Below the pieces are notes generated by a model. That model saw nothing but the letters and a program-made list of their open reading frames with translations. It ran no database searches and was not told where the DNA came from. DNA of 64,000 nt from Muriicola jejuensis (lineage in GTDB: Bacteria; Bacteroidota; Bacteroidia; Flavobacteriales; Flavobacteriaceae): the NCBI RefSeq assembly GCF_010671595.1, contig NZ_JAABOP010000001.1:930001-994000 (forward strand). The letters run 5' to 3'. The position numbers and the translations under genes were made by a program. Shown here in pieces: positions 21,151-29,404 of this stretch (positions within the stretch are counted from its first letter, which is position 1; each line of letters starts with the position of its first letter).

Positions 21151-22251
21151 ATGGGCTTACTACTTTTCTACGCTTTCCTGGCCATCTTCTTCTCCTTCAT
21201 GTGTTCCATCCTGGAAGCAGTGCTGCTGAGTGTGACCCCTACCTTCATCAACCTTAAAAAGAAGGCCAAGAGGAGTTATGCCATCGCCCTGGAAGAACTC
21301 AAGGAAGATATAGACAAACCCCTGATCGCCATACTCACCCTCAATACCGTGGCCCACACCGTAGGGGCCATCCTGGTAGGTGTACAGGCAAAGGTGGCAT
21401 ACGCCGACCTCTATGGGGAGCGTAGTCACACTGTAATGGGATTCGCATTTACCGAAGACCTCATGGTCGGGATCGTCTCTACGGTCATGACCATCCTGAT
21501 CCTGGTCGCCTCGGAGATCATTCCCAAGACCATCGGGGCGAATTACTGGAAAGCTTTGGCAGGCATTTCCACCCAGATCCTCAGGGCTATGGTGTGGACC
21601 CTGCAGGTAACCGGACTAATGTGGACCCTTCAGCTATTTACAAGACTCATTGGTAAAGATCATAAAGGAAGCATCCTCAGCAGGGAGGACTTCACGGTCA
21701 TGGCAGATATGGCCGAAGAGGAAGGGGTTTTCGAGAGATCGGAATCCAAGGTGATCAAGAACCTGCTGCAGTTCGACGAGATCCTGGCCAAGGACATCAT
21801 GACCCCGAGGGCGGTAATGAAGATCGCTCCGGAGGAGCAGACGATAGAAGAATTTTTCGAGAACAACCCACATCTCAGGTTCTCGAGGATCCCGATATAT
21901 GGGGAATCAGTAGATATCATAACGGGTTTTGTCCTCAAGGACAATGTCATGGAAGAGATCATCAATGACAATGGGAAACTGACGCTGGGGGATATCAGAA
22001 GGGACATCCTCATTACCAAAAGGGACACCCCCATTCCTCAATTGTTCGAGAACTTTATCCGGAAACGGGAACACATAGCCCTGGTCGTGGACGAATACGG
22101 TTCGGTAAGCGGGTTGGTGACCATGGAGGACGTCATAGAGACCCTGCTGGGACTTGAGATCATGGACGAAAGTGACAATGTGGAGGACCTGCAGCTTCTG
22201 GCACGCCGCAACTGGGAAGAGCGGGCCAAAAAGACGGGGATCATAGAATAA
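21151..22251 (+). CDS. CNNM/CBS-domain transporter (HlyC/CorC family)
   Basis: 366 residues. The N-terminal DUF21/CNNM membrane domain has hydrophobic segments at about 3-25, 55-80, 100-125 and 135-150 with the family motif ASEIIPKTIGANYW. After a helical linker (LSREDFTVMADMAEEEG, RSESKVIKNLL) comes a tandem CBS pair (DIMTPRAVMKIAP to LVVDEYGSVSGLVTMEDVIE), typical of nucleotide-binding regulators of Mg/Co-type efflux. The usual C-terminal CorC_HlyC domain is missing: the protein ends soon after the CBS pair. Role: inner-membrane divalent cation transport, probably Mg2+. It starts with the ATG at 21151; a near -7 box TATCTTCG lies about 20 bp upstream. Confidence 0.88.
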   Translation: MGLLLFYAFLAIFFSFMCSILEAVLLSVTPTFINLKKKAKRSYAIALEELKEDIDKPLIAILTLNTVAHTVGAILVGVQAKVAYADLYGERSHTVMGFAFTEDLMVGIVSTVMTILILVASEIIPKTIGANYWKALAGISTQILRAMVWTLQVTGLMWTLQLFTRLIGKDHKGSILSREDFTVMADMAEEEGVFERSESKVIKNLLQFDEILAKDIMTPRAVMKIAPEEQTIEEFFENNPHLRFSRIPIYGESVDIITGFVLKDNVMEEIINDNGKLTLGDIRRDILITKRDTPIPQLFENFIRKREHIALVVDEYGSVSGLVTMEDVIETLLGLEIMDESDNVEDLQLLARRNWEERAKKTGIIE

Positions 22252-22293
22252 GTTACTCAGACGCTACCTCCAAGACTTCGCCAGAAATAAAAA

Positions 22294-22317
22294 AAGAGCC
22301 GTACGCCTACGACTCTT
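22294..22317. terminator. Hairpin between CNNM gene and convergent hypothetical gene
   Basis: AAGAGCCGTA cgcc TACGACTCTT, one mismatch in a 10-bp stem. A-rich on the left and AT-rich on the right, so it may work for both strands. Confidence 0.6.
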
Positions 22318-22346
22318 ATAATTATTTTGAAAACTTATATCTTCTA

Positions 22347-22691
22347 CTAAAAATCCGCGTCTGCCCCACCTTCGCCTATAGGCTCTTTTCCGGTGCGGAC
22401 ATAGCCGAGTTTCAATTCTATATTGTAGCTGAAGTAAATGGGTTTCTCGTATCTCAACAGATCGATCACATTCGGATACATGGAGAGTGGATACCTCAGG
22501 TACACTAATTTGTTCCTTTTATCGTAGTGGTTTTCCGGAACCTTCCCATCCGGGTAGAAATTGACCTGAACGACAAAATCATCATCGTGATAGCACTTGA
22601 CCAGGGCCCGGGGATAAACTTTGCTTTTATCACTTCCTCCGGACTGGAAATGGACCCAGTACTGGTTTATTTCGCTGGTAATCGTTTTCAT
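22347..22691 (-). CDS. Hypothetical protein, 114 residues
   Basis: I do not recognise this family. The product is soluble, without signal peptide or membrane helix, and has mixed strand/helix character with many aromatic residues (KVYPRALVKCYHDDDFVVQV, YFSYNIELKLGY). The C-terminus is acidic and Gly-rich (GEGGADADF). A minus-strand TATCTTTC (22715-22722), one mismatch from the -7 consensus, stands about 24 nt before the ATG. It is convergent with the CNNM gene and separated from the haloperoxidase gene by 109 bp without visible features. Confidence 0.7.
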   Translation of the reverse strand: MKTITSEINQYWVHFQSGGSDKSKVYPRALVKCYHDDDFVVQVNFYPDGKVPENHYDKRNKLVYLRYPLSMYPNVIDLLRYEKPIYFSYNIELKLGYVRTGKEPIGEGGADADF

Positions 22692-22800
22692 GTTTAATTG
22701 GTTTAATTTCTTTTGAAAGATAACAAGTTAAAGAATAATTCCCAACTTCTTTACAGAATTGATAAAAAGCAATAAAAATCACCTCACACCTCCATTAGGC

Positions 22801-24252
22801 CTACTCCCCTATGTGTTCCTTGTAGAACTCAAAAGCCTGGTGGGCCACGTTCCGTCCCAGGGCCAGGCCTTCCAAATTATCAGCCTGGATGTGATATCCG
22901 CCCAGGACCCTGGAAATCCCTGCCATATTCGCAGTCTCCGTCAGGGTGGGAAAATACAGTTCTACCTCCTTCCATTCTGACTCAGGTTCCGTATAGGATC
23001 CGGCGACAAAGGGTACCCTGACTTCAAAAGTGTCCGATCCTCTGTAAAGCCTCAAAGCCTCTGCACAAGCCCCACTTACCGTGCTGTGCCCGGAAACGTA
23101 GCTCGGAAATGGAGGACAAAGGAAAGAATCAGGTGAATACGGCCTCCACTGTTCTCCTTTCATCTGGGTCCACCCCTGCTCGTATCCGGCCCATCCATCT
23201 ATGGTTTTCCCCTTGAAATACTCATGAACAAGCGCATAGGGCCTTGCGTAATCGTAATGCATCTTGGAATCCCAGGAAGCGATGAAGGCATCCATGGCGG
23301 TTATTTGATTGAGGAAGTACATCTTCACGTCCTCGTCCAGGTCGTGCTCATCCATCTTGGAAATTTCCTGGGCGAAGACCAGCCAGTGCCCGGCCTGCTG
23401 TACCGATTTGGGTCCGTCCCTCATAAATTCTACAAGGGCTTTCTGTTCAACCGTGAGGTTGGCCTGCATGGCGACCACTTCCTCCACCTCCTTCTGTAGT
23501 TGCTCGGAGCCATATAAAGGAGGGGGTGGAGACCTGAACTGATCTGCCGATTCCAAGGTCATGGGTTCGACCTCCTGCCAGTAAGGAGTCAGACATCCGG
23601 GGGCGTAGCGTTCTCCTTCCAGGCTGATAAAATACTTGGGCTGCCAGCGGTTGATATCACTGTTGTCGTCCACGGAATTTACCGGCTGGTATCCGGTATA
23701 GTCGAAATAGGGTGGGTTGCCTTCCGCTTCCTCTCCGTACTGGTTGGCGCCATCCCCTTTGCGACTCTCAATGACCGCCTTGGCGGCGAGGTACCCAACA
23801 CCGGCGGGTGAACCCTGATCCAGGTCCTTTACTTCCGGATCCAACCCAAGATCTTTCATTCGTTCCTTAAAGTAGAGGGAGTCACTGAAATAATATTCCT
23901 TCATGGCGTAATAGGCCGCATAGGAGATCGCGATCTCCTTGTCCCTTAAGGAACCCTCCCGTTTTGGTATGTTTTCCAGATAAACCGGTTTTGCCTTCTC
24001 ATCATAGGTGGCCCAGGCATCAAAGACCGCCGTAAAGATCAGGCCCAGGTATCGGGAGGTGATCGTTGGACGTGGCAAAAAGCGTTCGGTGTCCCTGGCT
24101 GTGGCCTCCAGGGCCACTTTTCCCCAGTAGTATGCCACATTGTTTTCCCCCACAGGATCAGGCAGACCAGTGATTGACTTACTCTTATTGGCAGTATCAC
24201 AGGATAAAATGAGGAGAAATAAAAAAAGTACGGTTAGGTTTTTTGATCTCAT
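22801..24252 (-). CDS. Vanadium-dependent haloperoxidase family lipoprotein
   Basis: 483 residues. The start is a lipoprotein signal (LFLFLLILSCDTAN, lipidated Cys about residue 18). The C-terminal half contains the PAP2/haloperoxidase vanadate pocket: a Lys/Arg segment (WDSKMHYDYARP), FPSYVSGHSTVSGA with His389 as the likely acid-base, and ISRVLGGYHIQADN with His454 as the likely vanadate ligand. Family members oxidise halide with H2O2 or act as acid phosphatases on the same scaffold; which applies here cannot be told from sequence reading. Exported and anchored in a membrane. A perfect 18-bp palindrome lies about 80 bp upstream and may be an operator. Confidence 0.88.
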   Translation of the reverse strand: MRSKNLTVLFLFLLILSCDTANKSKSITGLPDPVGENNVAYYWGKVALEATARDTERFLPRPTITSRYLGLIFTAVFDAWATYDEKAKPVYLENIPKREGSLRDKEIAISYAAYYAMKEYYFSDSLYFKERMKDLGLDPEVKDLDQGSPAGVGYLAAKAVIESRKGDGANQYGEEAEGNPPYFDYTGYQPVNSVDDNSDINRWQPKYFISLEGERYAPGCLTPYWQEVEPMTLESADQFRSPPPPLYGSEQLQKEVEEVVAMQANLTVEQKALVEFMRDGPKSVQQAGHWLVFAQEISKMDEHDLDEDVKMYFLNQITAMDAFIASWDSKMHYDYARPYALVHEYFKGKTIDGWAGYEQGWTQMKGEQWRPYSPDSFLCPPFPSYVSGHSTVSGACAEALRLYRGSDTFEVRVPFVAGSYTEPESEWKEVELYFPTLTETANMAGISRVLGGYHIQADNLEGLALGRNVAHQAFEFYKEHIGE

Positions 24253-24332
24253 AATTCACATTGAGGAAATAAATTTACAAATTCTGTTCTTTTGCCTGGC
24301 CTGTAAATTTCCTCAATTTCAGGAGGTTTAAA

Positions 24333-24350
24333 AAATGATATATATCATTT
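24333..24350. promoter_or_regulatory. Perfect palindrome upstream of the haloperoxidase gene
   Basis: AAATGATATATATCATTT is self-complementary over 18 bp, inside a longer AT-rich dyad with TTTAAA flanks. It lies between the end of the methyltransferase gene and the haloperoxidase start. The TGA-N6-TCA form is like dimeric Crp/Fnr-type sites, but no regulator is encoded nearby. Confidence 0.5.
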
Positions 24351-24398
24351 AAAGTACAATGGAAGCAGGAGCATCCATCCCATCTTCTTTTGTAAATC

Positions 24399-25031
24399 TT
24401 AGGGATTTTCTTTCAATCTCTTAAATCCACAGAATACATAATTCTGCAAATTACCGGAGGGCGTCTTATGGTCTACCGTAAAGCACTGGATATTTTTGAA
24501 ATACTTCTTGAAAAGTTCTGACATGCTAAGAGCCGAATACTGTCTGATCTCGATTCCACTGCAGCTTTTTGGACCTCGATCTGAGAAGGTGCCTATAAAC
24601 AGGATGCCTTCAGGCCGGATAGATTGCCGTGCGGTCTCCACATAATTCGAGATCTCACTTTTATCCGTCAAGAAATGGAAGGTCGCCCGGTCATGCCAAA
24701 AGTCGAATACGCCCGATGGCCTGAAGTTGGAGACGTCAGAGACCACCCATTTTACCATACCTGACAGGTCTCCGAGGCGTGCTTTAGCCCTTTCAATGGC
24801 AGTTTCCGAGATATCGAGGATGGTGACGTCCCGGTAACCCAATTTAAGCAAGTGGTCGACCAGCAAACTGTCCCCTCCCCCAATGTCTATGATCCTGGAG
24901 TCAAGGGGAAGCTTTATGGCTTCTATGAAATCCAGGGAGGTTTTAGGAACGGGCTGATACCAGCCTGCATCCTTGAGTTCTTTAGTCTGATAGACCCGCT
25001 CCCAGTGGGCTTTTCGATCGAAGTTATTCAT
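24399..25031 (-). CDS. Class I SAM-dependent methyltransferase
   Basis: 210 residues. Motif I is IIDIGGGDSLLVDHLL, with the SAM-binding Gly-rich loop; the acidic residue after strand 2 is in VTILDISETAIERA; motif III/IV is WVVSDVSNF and FDFWHDRATFHFL; later strands include PEGILFIGTFS. The N-terminal HWERVYQTK and GWYQP segments are common in a group of small-molecule methyltransferases of Bacteroidetes. Soluble, cytoplasmic. The substrate is not evident. The gene stands alone; 138 bp upstream separate it from the DUF2892 gene and hold nothing recognisable. Confidence 0.85.
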   Translation of the reverse strand: MNNFDRKAHWERVYQTKELKDAGWYQPVPKTSLDFIEAIKLPLDSRIIDIGGGDSLLVDHLLKLGYRDVTILDISETAIERAKARLGDLSGMVKWVVSDVSNFRPSGVFDFWHDRATFHFLTDKSEISNYVETARQSIRPEGILFIGTFSDRGPKSCSGIEIRQYSALSMSELFKKYFKNIQCFTVDHKTPSGNLQNYVFCGFKRLKENP

Positions 25032-25169
25032 CTTTTCAGTTCTCCTGAAACATCAGTTTGCCATCCACATCTTAATTCTTTCAGACGACACGAGGTTCAT
25101 TAGTCCGTTTCCTGAACAACTATGAATGCGATGTATTCCGATGACGTACAAAAAGAGTACGTCCGAAAA

Positions 25170-25394
25170 TTATTTCCCGTCCTGAAGAGGCTCTGTATCC
25201 GGCATCATCTTATTCAGGACAAAATAGACCGGACAAAATTTCGTAAGGGGACTGAGGATCTGTAATCCTCCAACGGCCACTGCGATCCAAAGAAAATTGA
25301 GGTTTTGGGTGTAGAGTGTCAACCCCGCACTGATTAGATACAATACCCCTACGATGGCATCGTGTGCCCTGACTTTAGCATGGTTGTTTTTCAT
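25170..25394 (-). CDS. DUF2892 small membrane protein (YgaP-type membrane domain)
   Basis: 74 residues from the ATG at 25394 (a longer frame starting at 25436 adds 14 residues unlike the family). Two hydrophobic helices (AIVGVLYLISAGLTLY and LWIAVAVGGLQIL) are followed by the CPVYFVLNKMMP segment that is characteristic of DUF2892 proteins, where the Cys/Pro motif follows the second helix. These proteins are inner-membrane and often linked to sulfur metabolism or stress, but the function is not established. It lies 67 bp downstream of the cupin gene on the same strand. Confidence 0.75.
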   Translation of the reverse strand: MKNNHAKVRAHDAIVGVLYLISAGLTLYTQNLNFLWIAVAVGGLQILSPLTKFCPVYFVLNKMMPDTEPLQDGK

Positions 25395-25461
25395 TTTGCT
25401 GGTTTTTGGTCCATGTAAATTACAAAATCCCAGCAAAAGTCGTAATGGGATATTTCCCTCT

Positions 25462-25935
25462 TTAATCCCTTAACTTTTCTGCAACCTTATCGTACTCTTC
25501 CTGAGTCAGCACCCCGGTCCAGGTAGTGGGTTCGTTTCCGCCATAGAGCGCCAGATAGGTCACATCGCTTTGTTTTGTTGATGAATGCCAGTGCTCAGTG
25601 TCTTTTTCGCATCTGATCACATCCCCTTTTTTGAGTATAATGGGTTCTTTTCCCCTTTCCTGATAATATCCTTCACCTTCCACGTAAATCAGTATCTGCG
25701 GAGAAGCGTGTTTATGCCAGTCGAGGGTTGAATTAGCCTTGAATGTAGCTTTAGTAATGTTGTACGCAAAATCGTCATCGGCCCTCAACAAAGAGTTTAA
25801 CCAGGCTTCCCCTATATAATGGGTATTGGGTGCCTTCATTCCCTCTTCCAAATAGGAGGTCACGACGTAATCTGCGCTTTGAGCCCAGAAAACCACAGGG
25901 ATAATAGTGAACAAGACGGTTATCAAAGTTTTCAT
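25462..25935 (-). CDS. Exported cupin-domain protein
   Basis: 157 residues. A signal peptide (MKTLITVLFTIIPVVFWAQS) precedes a single cupin barrel. Motif 1 is WHKHASPQILIYVEGEGYYQ, with two His and a downstream Glu as metal ligands; motif 2 is GDVIRCEKDTEHWH, which supplies the last His. The spacing fits the small RmlC-like carboxymuconolactone-type cupins that are exported in Bacteroidetes. Likely periplasmic, binding one metal ion; no substrate can be assigned. The preceding 140 bp contain only the terminator of the GIY-YIG gene. Confidence 0.82.
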   Translation of the reverse strand: MKTLITVLFTIIPVVFWAQSADYVVTSYLEEGMKAPNTHYIGEAWLNSLLRADDDFAYNITKATFKANSTLDWHKHASPQILIYVEGEGYYQERGKEPIILKKGDVIRCEKDTEHWHSSTKQSDVTYLALYGGNEPTTWTGVLTQEEYDKVAEKLRD

Positions 25936-26075
25936 GTGTACGGTGATTTGGCCCTAATTTAGAACAAAATCTGCCACATGAACACCGAAATAGTTACATA
26001 AACATAGGAGAAAATATAGTCCACTTGGAGGGAGTCGCGTTCCGCATAAAGATTGAGTACCCCATTTTCCTTACT

Positions 26076-26106
26076 AAAAAAGCCACCCACTGATGTGGAT
26101 GGCTTT
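26076..26106 (-). terminator. Terminator of the GIY-YIG gene
   Basis: On the minus strand AAGCCATCCAC atca GTGGGTGGCTT (one G-U pair) is followed by TTTTAG. It starts 13 bp after the stop codon at 26119. Confidence 0.8.
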
Positions 26107-26118
26107 GACTTTAAACCT

Positions 26119-26412
26119 TCAATTTCCAATTATAACATGTTTGTAACCCAGTTTTGAAAGAGTTCTTCTCATAATCAATTTGAGCATTCTTTTTCCTTGG
26201 GAAGTTTTAAAATATTTTTCTCGCCTCACCGCATCTGATTTGTACAGAAAGAATTCACAATAAATTAGCTGTAAGGGTCTACGTTTTGAAGTGCTAATTG
26301 TTCTTCCCAAATTGTGATCTATCACCCTTTTTTCCAGGTTGGTCGTGAATCCGTGATACAATAATCCATCCTTCTTACTGTACAGCACATAGACGCAATA
26401 AGGCAGTACCAT
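26119..26412 (-). CDS. Small GIY-YIG nuclease family protein, third gene
   Basis: 97 residues with the GIY-YIG fold signature (YCVYVLYSKKDGLLYHGFT: the second motif is YHG rather than YIG), a conserved Arg (LEKRVIDHN), and the Glu-containing RREKYFKTSQGKRML segment typical of the short bacterial type. It is clearly divergent from the two copies at 15.9-16.5 kb, so it is a separate lineage. Like them it lies beside a tRNA gene (tRNA-Asn, 300 bp upstream on the same strand) and next to palindromic repeats. Whether the altered YIG motif affects activity is not known. Confidence 0.85.
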   Translation of the reverse strand: MVLPYCVYVLYSKKDGLLYHGFTTNLEKRVIDHNLGRTISTSKRRPLQLIYCEFFLYKSDAVRREKYFKTSQGKRMLKLIMRRTLSKLGYKHVIIGN

Positions 26413-26458
26413 GTCGAAAAATACGACCAGTATCTGAATGAATTATGCAGAAAAAGAA

Positions 26459-26482
26459 AAACCCATGAAAATTCATGGGTTT
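26459..26482. terminator. Hairpin at the end of the outer palindrome unit
   Basis: AAACCCATGAA aa TTCATGGGTTT, an 11-bp perfect stem with AT-rich flanks on both sides. It takes the same place in the outer unit as the tRNA-Asn terminator does in the inner one. Confidence 0.65.
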
Positions 26483-26492
26483 AATTTTAGAT

Positions 26493-26553
26493 GGCTGTGA
26501 AGTAGAGCAAGCTCACTTCACAGCCAGGAAGTGAGCTCCGCTCTACTACTTGG
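26493..26553. repeat. Palindrome pair next to a tRNA-Asn 3' remnant
   Basis: Two overlapping palindromes: GGCTGTGAAGT / ACTTCACAGCC (26493-26503 and 26515-26525) around agagcaagctc, and CCAGGAAGT / ACTACTTGG (26524-26532 and 26545-26553, partly mismatched) around gagctccgctct. The same pair design recurs at 26649-26711. Confidence 0.85.
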
Positions 26554-26569
26554 TTCCCCCTGCTGAGCT
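26551..26569 (-). pseudogene. tRNA-Asn 3'-end remnant
   Basis: On the minus strand this reads CAGCAGGGGGA-A-CCA, matching the last part of the T arm, the acceptor 3' strand and CCA-like end of the tRNA-Asn at 26712-26785. It is spaced 158 bp from the true 3' end, so the unit of palindromes plus tRNA end appears duplicated. Confidence 0.7.
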
Positions 26570-26610
26570 AAAGGTTAAAGGTGTGGTTAATTTTCTCACC
26601 CAGCATCTAT

Positions 26611-26640
26611 AAAAAAAAGCCATCTAATATCAGATGGCTT
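26611..26640 (-). terminator. Terminator downstream of tRNA-Asn
   Basis: On the minus strand AAGCCATCT gatatt AGATGGCTT is followed by a run of T. It lies beyond the palindrome pair that abuts the tRNA. Confidence 0.8.
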
Positions 26641-26648
26641 AACTCTTT

Positions 26649-26785
<137 letters not shown>

Positions 26786-26857
26786 ATAATTCCTGTTTTA
26801 GAGGGGGCAAATATAGCGCATTCTTTCAAATCCCCCAATAGAACGGATCAATATTTT

Positions 26858-28210
26858 CTATTTCACAATGGCCTTGTAAATGTCATTTCCATTGGCGAAC
26901 AACAAGAGGGCGATCAACAGGAAAAAGCCGGTCATCTGTGCGTACTCCATGAACTTATCACTGGGTTTCCTGCCTGAGACCATCTCGTAGAGCAGGAACA
27001 TCACGTGCCCCCCATCAAGGGCCGGGATAGGCAAAATATTCATGAAGGCCAAGATGATGGAGATCAGGGCCGTGGTATTCCAGAATGCGGCCCAGTTCCA
27101 GGAGTCGGGGAACATGCTGCCTATAGCGGCAAATCCGCCTACCCCCTTATAAGCACCGGTCTCGGGATTAAATATCTTTTTAAGTTGCTTTACATACCCG
27201 GTAAGCGTGGTCACCCCTTTGTCTATCCCCGCCGGGATAGATTGGGCCAGGGAGTATTTTTTTGTCTCTAACCTGATATAACCTTCCTCGTCTAAATCGT
27301 TAAAGGTTTGGATTCCGGAGGCAACCCCTATAGTTGCTGAATCACTAATGATCACTGGTATCTCTTGTTTCCTTCCTTCTCTTTCAACGGTCAATACCGT
27401 TTCCTGCCCAGCATATTTCCCGAGGATACTTTTTGCCTCATCCCAATAGAAGATTGGATCTTCCCCTATTTCAATTACCTTGTCCTTTACCTGTAAACCG
27501 GAATCCTTGTTCGCGGAATTCTCTGAAATTGCACCGATCACAAACGGTATTCTCGGGCTCAGAAAACGGACCTTCTCTTCATCCTCCAGTAAGGTGGCAA
27601 TGAAATCGATGGGGATCTCCTTTTCTATGACCTCCCCATCGCGTTCAATGGTGATGGAATTTCCATTGACTATCTCCAGGAAAAGTCCGTCAAAAGTCTC
27701 TACCGTATTTCCATCTACCGCGAGGATTTTATCTCCTGTCTGTATCCCAAGCTTATTTCCAATGTTCTCCTCTTTGACCCATACACCACCCTTCAGGCTA
27801 TCCATGGGTATGAATTGTTCCCCATAGGCATATGCCATCCCTATGTAGATGACCACGGCGAGGATAAAATTGACCGTGACACCGCCAAGCATGATGATCA
27901 GTCGCTGCCAGGAGGGCTTGCTTCTGAATTCCCAGGGTTTCGGAGGCTGTTGCATTTGTTCCTTGTCCATGCTCTCATCGATCATCCCGGAGATCTTTAC
28001 ATAACCACCAAGAGGCAGCCACCCTATTCCGTAGACCGTCTCCCCGATCTTCTTTTTAAAGAGGGAGAATTTAATGTCGAAAAAGAGATAGAACTTCTCA
28101 ACCCGGGTCTTGAAGATCTTGGCAGGGATGAAATGGCCAAGCTCGTGCAGGATGATGAGCAGGGAAAGGCTCATAAAGAATTGTATGGTCTGTATGACGA
28201 TGGGATTCAT
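26858..28210 (-). CDS. rseP: RIP metalloprotease RseP (site-2 protease)
   Basis: 450 residues. The zinc motif HELGH is at residues 22-26 inside the first membrane helix. A second membrane helix lies near 108-130 (LGGVTVNFILAVVIYIG). Two PDZ-type regions follow (about 140-225 and 235-310, with GIQTGDKILAVDG and GLQVKDKVIEIGED). The C-terminal catalytic part is MNILPIPALDGGH with the conserved Asp as zinc ligand, then a last helix. It cleaves anti-sigma factors within the membrane in envelope-stress signalling. Start ATG at 28210, 14-20 nt after a -7 box at 28230-28237. No sigma or anti-sigma gene is nearby. Confidence 0.95.
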   Translation of the reverse strand: MNPIVIQTIQFFMSLSLLIILHELGHFIPAKIFKTRVEKFYLFFDIKFSLFKKKIGETVYGIGWLPLGGYVKISGMIDESMDKEQMQQPPKPWEFRSKPSWQRLIIMLGGVTVNFILAVVIYIGMAYAYGEQFIPMDSLKGGVWVKEENIGNKLGIQTGDKILAVDGNTVETFDGLFLEIVNGNSITIERDGEVIEKEIPIDFIATLLEDEEKVRFLSPRIPFVIGAISENSANKDSGLQVKDKVIEIGEDPIFYWDEAKSILGKYAGQETVLTVEREGRKQEIPVIISDSATIGVASGIQTFNDLDEEGYIRLETKKYSLAQSIPAGIDKGVTTLTGYVKQLKKIFNPETGAYKGVGGFAAIGSMFPDSWNWAAFWNTTALISIILAFMNILPIPALDGGHVMFLLYEMVSGRKPSDKFMEYAQMTGFFLLIALLLFANGNDIYKAIVK

Positions 28211-28229
28211 TAAAATCGTATTAGACCCA

Positions 28230-28237
28230 CAAAAGTA
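28230..28237 (-). promoter_or_regulatory. -7 box of rseP
   Basis: TACTTTTG on the minus strand, an exact match to TAnnTTTG, 20 nt before the rseP ATG. A weak TTTT at the expected -33 distance. Confidence 0.6.
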
Positions 28238-28322
28238 CGTTTTCCCATAGTCTTATAAAAAGAAACTCCCAGCGGGGTCCGTTTTTTTATGAAAGTTTTA
28301 GCAGCCCAGGTCTCCCCGAAGT

Positions 28323-28354
28323 TTTGATTGGCTTGTTCTCCTGCAGTACCTTTG
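28323..28354 (+). promoter_or_regulatory. Bacteroidetes-type promoter of the SCO gene
   Basis: TTTG (28323-28326), spacer of 20, TACCTTTG (28347-28354): both elements and spacing fit the housekeeping consensus TTTG-N19-21-TAnnTTTG. The ATG follows 13 nt later. Confidence 0.75.
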
Positions 28355-28367
28355 TAAAAAAAGAAGG

Positions 28368-29045
28368 ATGCGCCATTTCTTCAGAAAATTCAGATTCCTG
28401 GGCCTGGTGATGCTGGGTCTTTCGGCGGTGATCGTCCTCCTTTTTTACAACGCCCTTCAGCCCAAAAGATCCCTCCCGGTCTACCAACCGGCTGATTTCA
28501 ATCCGGAACTCGTGGATGATTCGGTCCGCTATGTGCGTAAATACCACACTATTGCCGACTTTTCCCTGATGAACCAGAATGGAGATACGGTCACCCAGGA
28601 GGATTACAGGGACAAGATCTATATAGCCGATTTCTTCTTTACCACCTGTCCCTCTATCTGCCCGATCATGACAGAAAATATGGTCACCATACAGGAAAAG
28701 ATCCTTGATGACGAAGAGGTCATGCTGCTTAGTCACTCGGTGACCCCGGAGATCGATTCCGTGGCCCAGCTGAAAAAGTACGCTTTGGAAAAGGGGGTAG
28801 TGGACAAGAAATGGAACCTGGTGACGGGAGACAAAAAACAGATCTACGAGCTCGCCAGAAAATCCTATCTGGCCGTCAAGACAGATGGGGACGGTGGGCC
28901 CTATGACATGATCCACACGGAGAATTTCATTCTGGTAGACAAGGAAAAAAGGATACGGGGCACCTATGATGGCACGGATCCGAAGGACATGGAAAACCTC
29001 CTGAAAGACCTGGATATCCTGAAAGCCTCCTACCAAAGACCCTGA
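28368..29045 (+). CDS. SCO1/SenC family protein (copper chaperone/thioredoxin fold)
   Basis: 225 residues. An N-terminal membrane anchor (about 10-28, FLGLVMLGLSAVIVLLFY) holds a periplasmic thioredoxin-like domain. The copper/redox motif CPSIC is Cys94-Cys98 and the third ligand is His183 (MIHTENFIL), as in SCO proteins that metallate the CuA site of cytochrome oxidase. The ending DMENLLKDLDIL fits the family. It stands alone between the divergent rseP and the feo operon; no cytochrome oxidase genes are in the window. The ATG at 28368 is fixed by the promoter just upstream. Confidence 0.92.
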   Translation: MRHFFRKFRFLGLVMLGLSAVIVLLFYNALQPKRSLPVYQPADFNPELVDDSVRYVRKYHTIADFSLMNQNGDTVTQEDYRDKIYIADFFFTTCPSICPIMTENMVTIQEKILDDEEVMLLSHSVTPEIDSVAQLKKYALEKGVVDKKWNLVTGDKKQIYELARKSYLAVKTDGDGGPYDMIHTENFILVDKEKRIRGTYDGTDPKDMENLLKDLDILKASYQRP

Positions 29046-29124
29046 GTCCCCTCAATTTAAAGAGGCCCCGTTCGGCCAGAACTACTAAAACCGGGATTAC
29101 TTCTGTTATTCTATTTTTTTCACT

Positions 29125-29132
29125 TACTTTTG
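29125..29132 (+). promoter_or_regulatory. -7 box of the feo operon
   Basis: TACTTTTG, an exact match to TAnnTTTG, 29 nt before the feoA start codon. No clear TTTG was found at -33. Confidence 0.55.
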
Positions 29133-29161
29133 TGCTTACTTAAAATCAATCTAAATAAGAA

Positions 29162-29398
29162 TTGAGCACAACCGTAGTCGACCTTAAAATGGGACAAAGA
29201 GGGATCATCAAGGAATGTGCTGATGATATCCTGCCCATCAAACTGCTCGAATTGGGGTGCTTACCGGGCAATGAAATCGAAATGATACAGATTGCACCTC
29301 TCAGGGACCCCATCTATGTAAACGTAAATGGTTCTCATATCGCTATCAGGAGGTCTACCGCCCGTTTGATTCTTGTAGATATTCTCGAAGACGCATAG
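29162..29398 (+). CDS. feoA: Ferrous iron transport protein A
   Basis: 78 residues, a single SH3-like FeoA domain: MGQRGIIKE at the start, the family core LLELGCLPGNEIEMIQIAPL, then DPIYVNVNGSHIAIRRSTA and the closing helix. It begins with TTG at 29162; an internal ATG at 29189 would cut the first strand, so the TTG is preferred. FeoA binds FeoB on the cytoplasmic side and is needed for Fe2+ uptake. It is 6 bp upstream of feoB and clearly co-transcribed. No Fur box was recognised. Confidence 0.92.
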   Translation: MSTTVVDLKMGQRGIIKECADDILPIKLLELGCLPGNEIEMIQIAPLRDPIYVNVNGSHIAIRRSTARLILVDILEDA

Positions 29399-29404
29399 CC
29401 CCTC

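Noticed and set aside
28287-29036. 249-codon minus-strand frame
   Set aside because: It is antisense to the SCO gene, which has the CPSIC motif, a membrane anchor and a good promoter.
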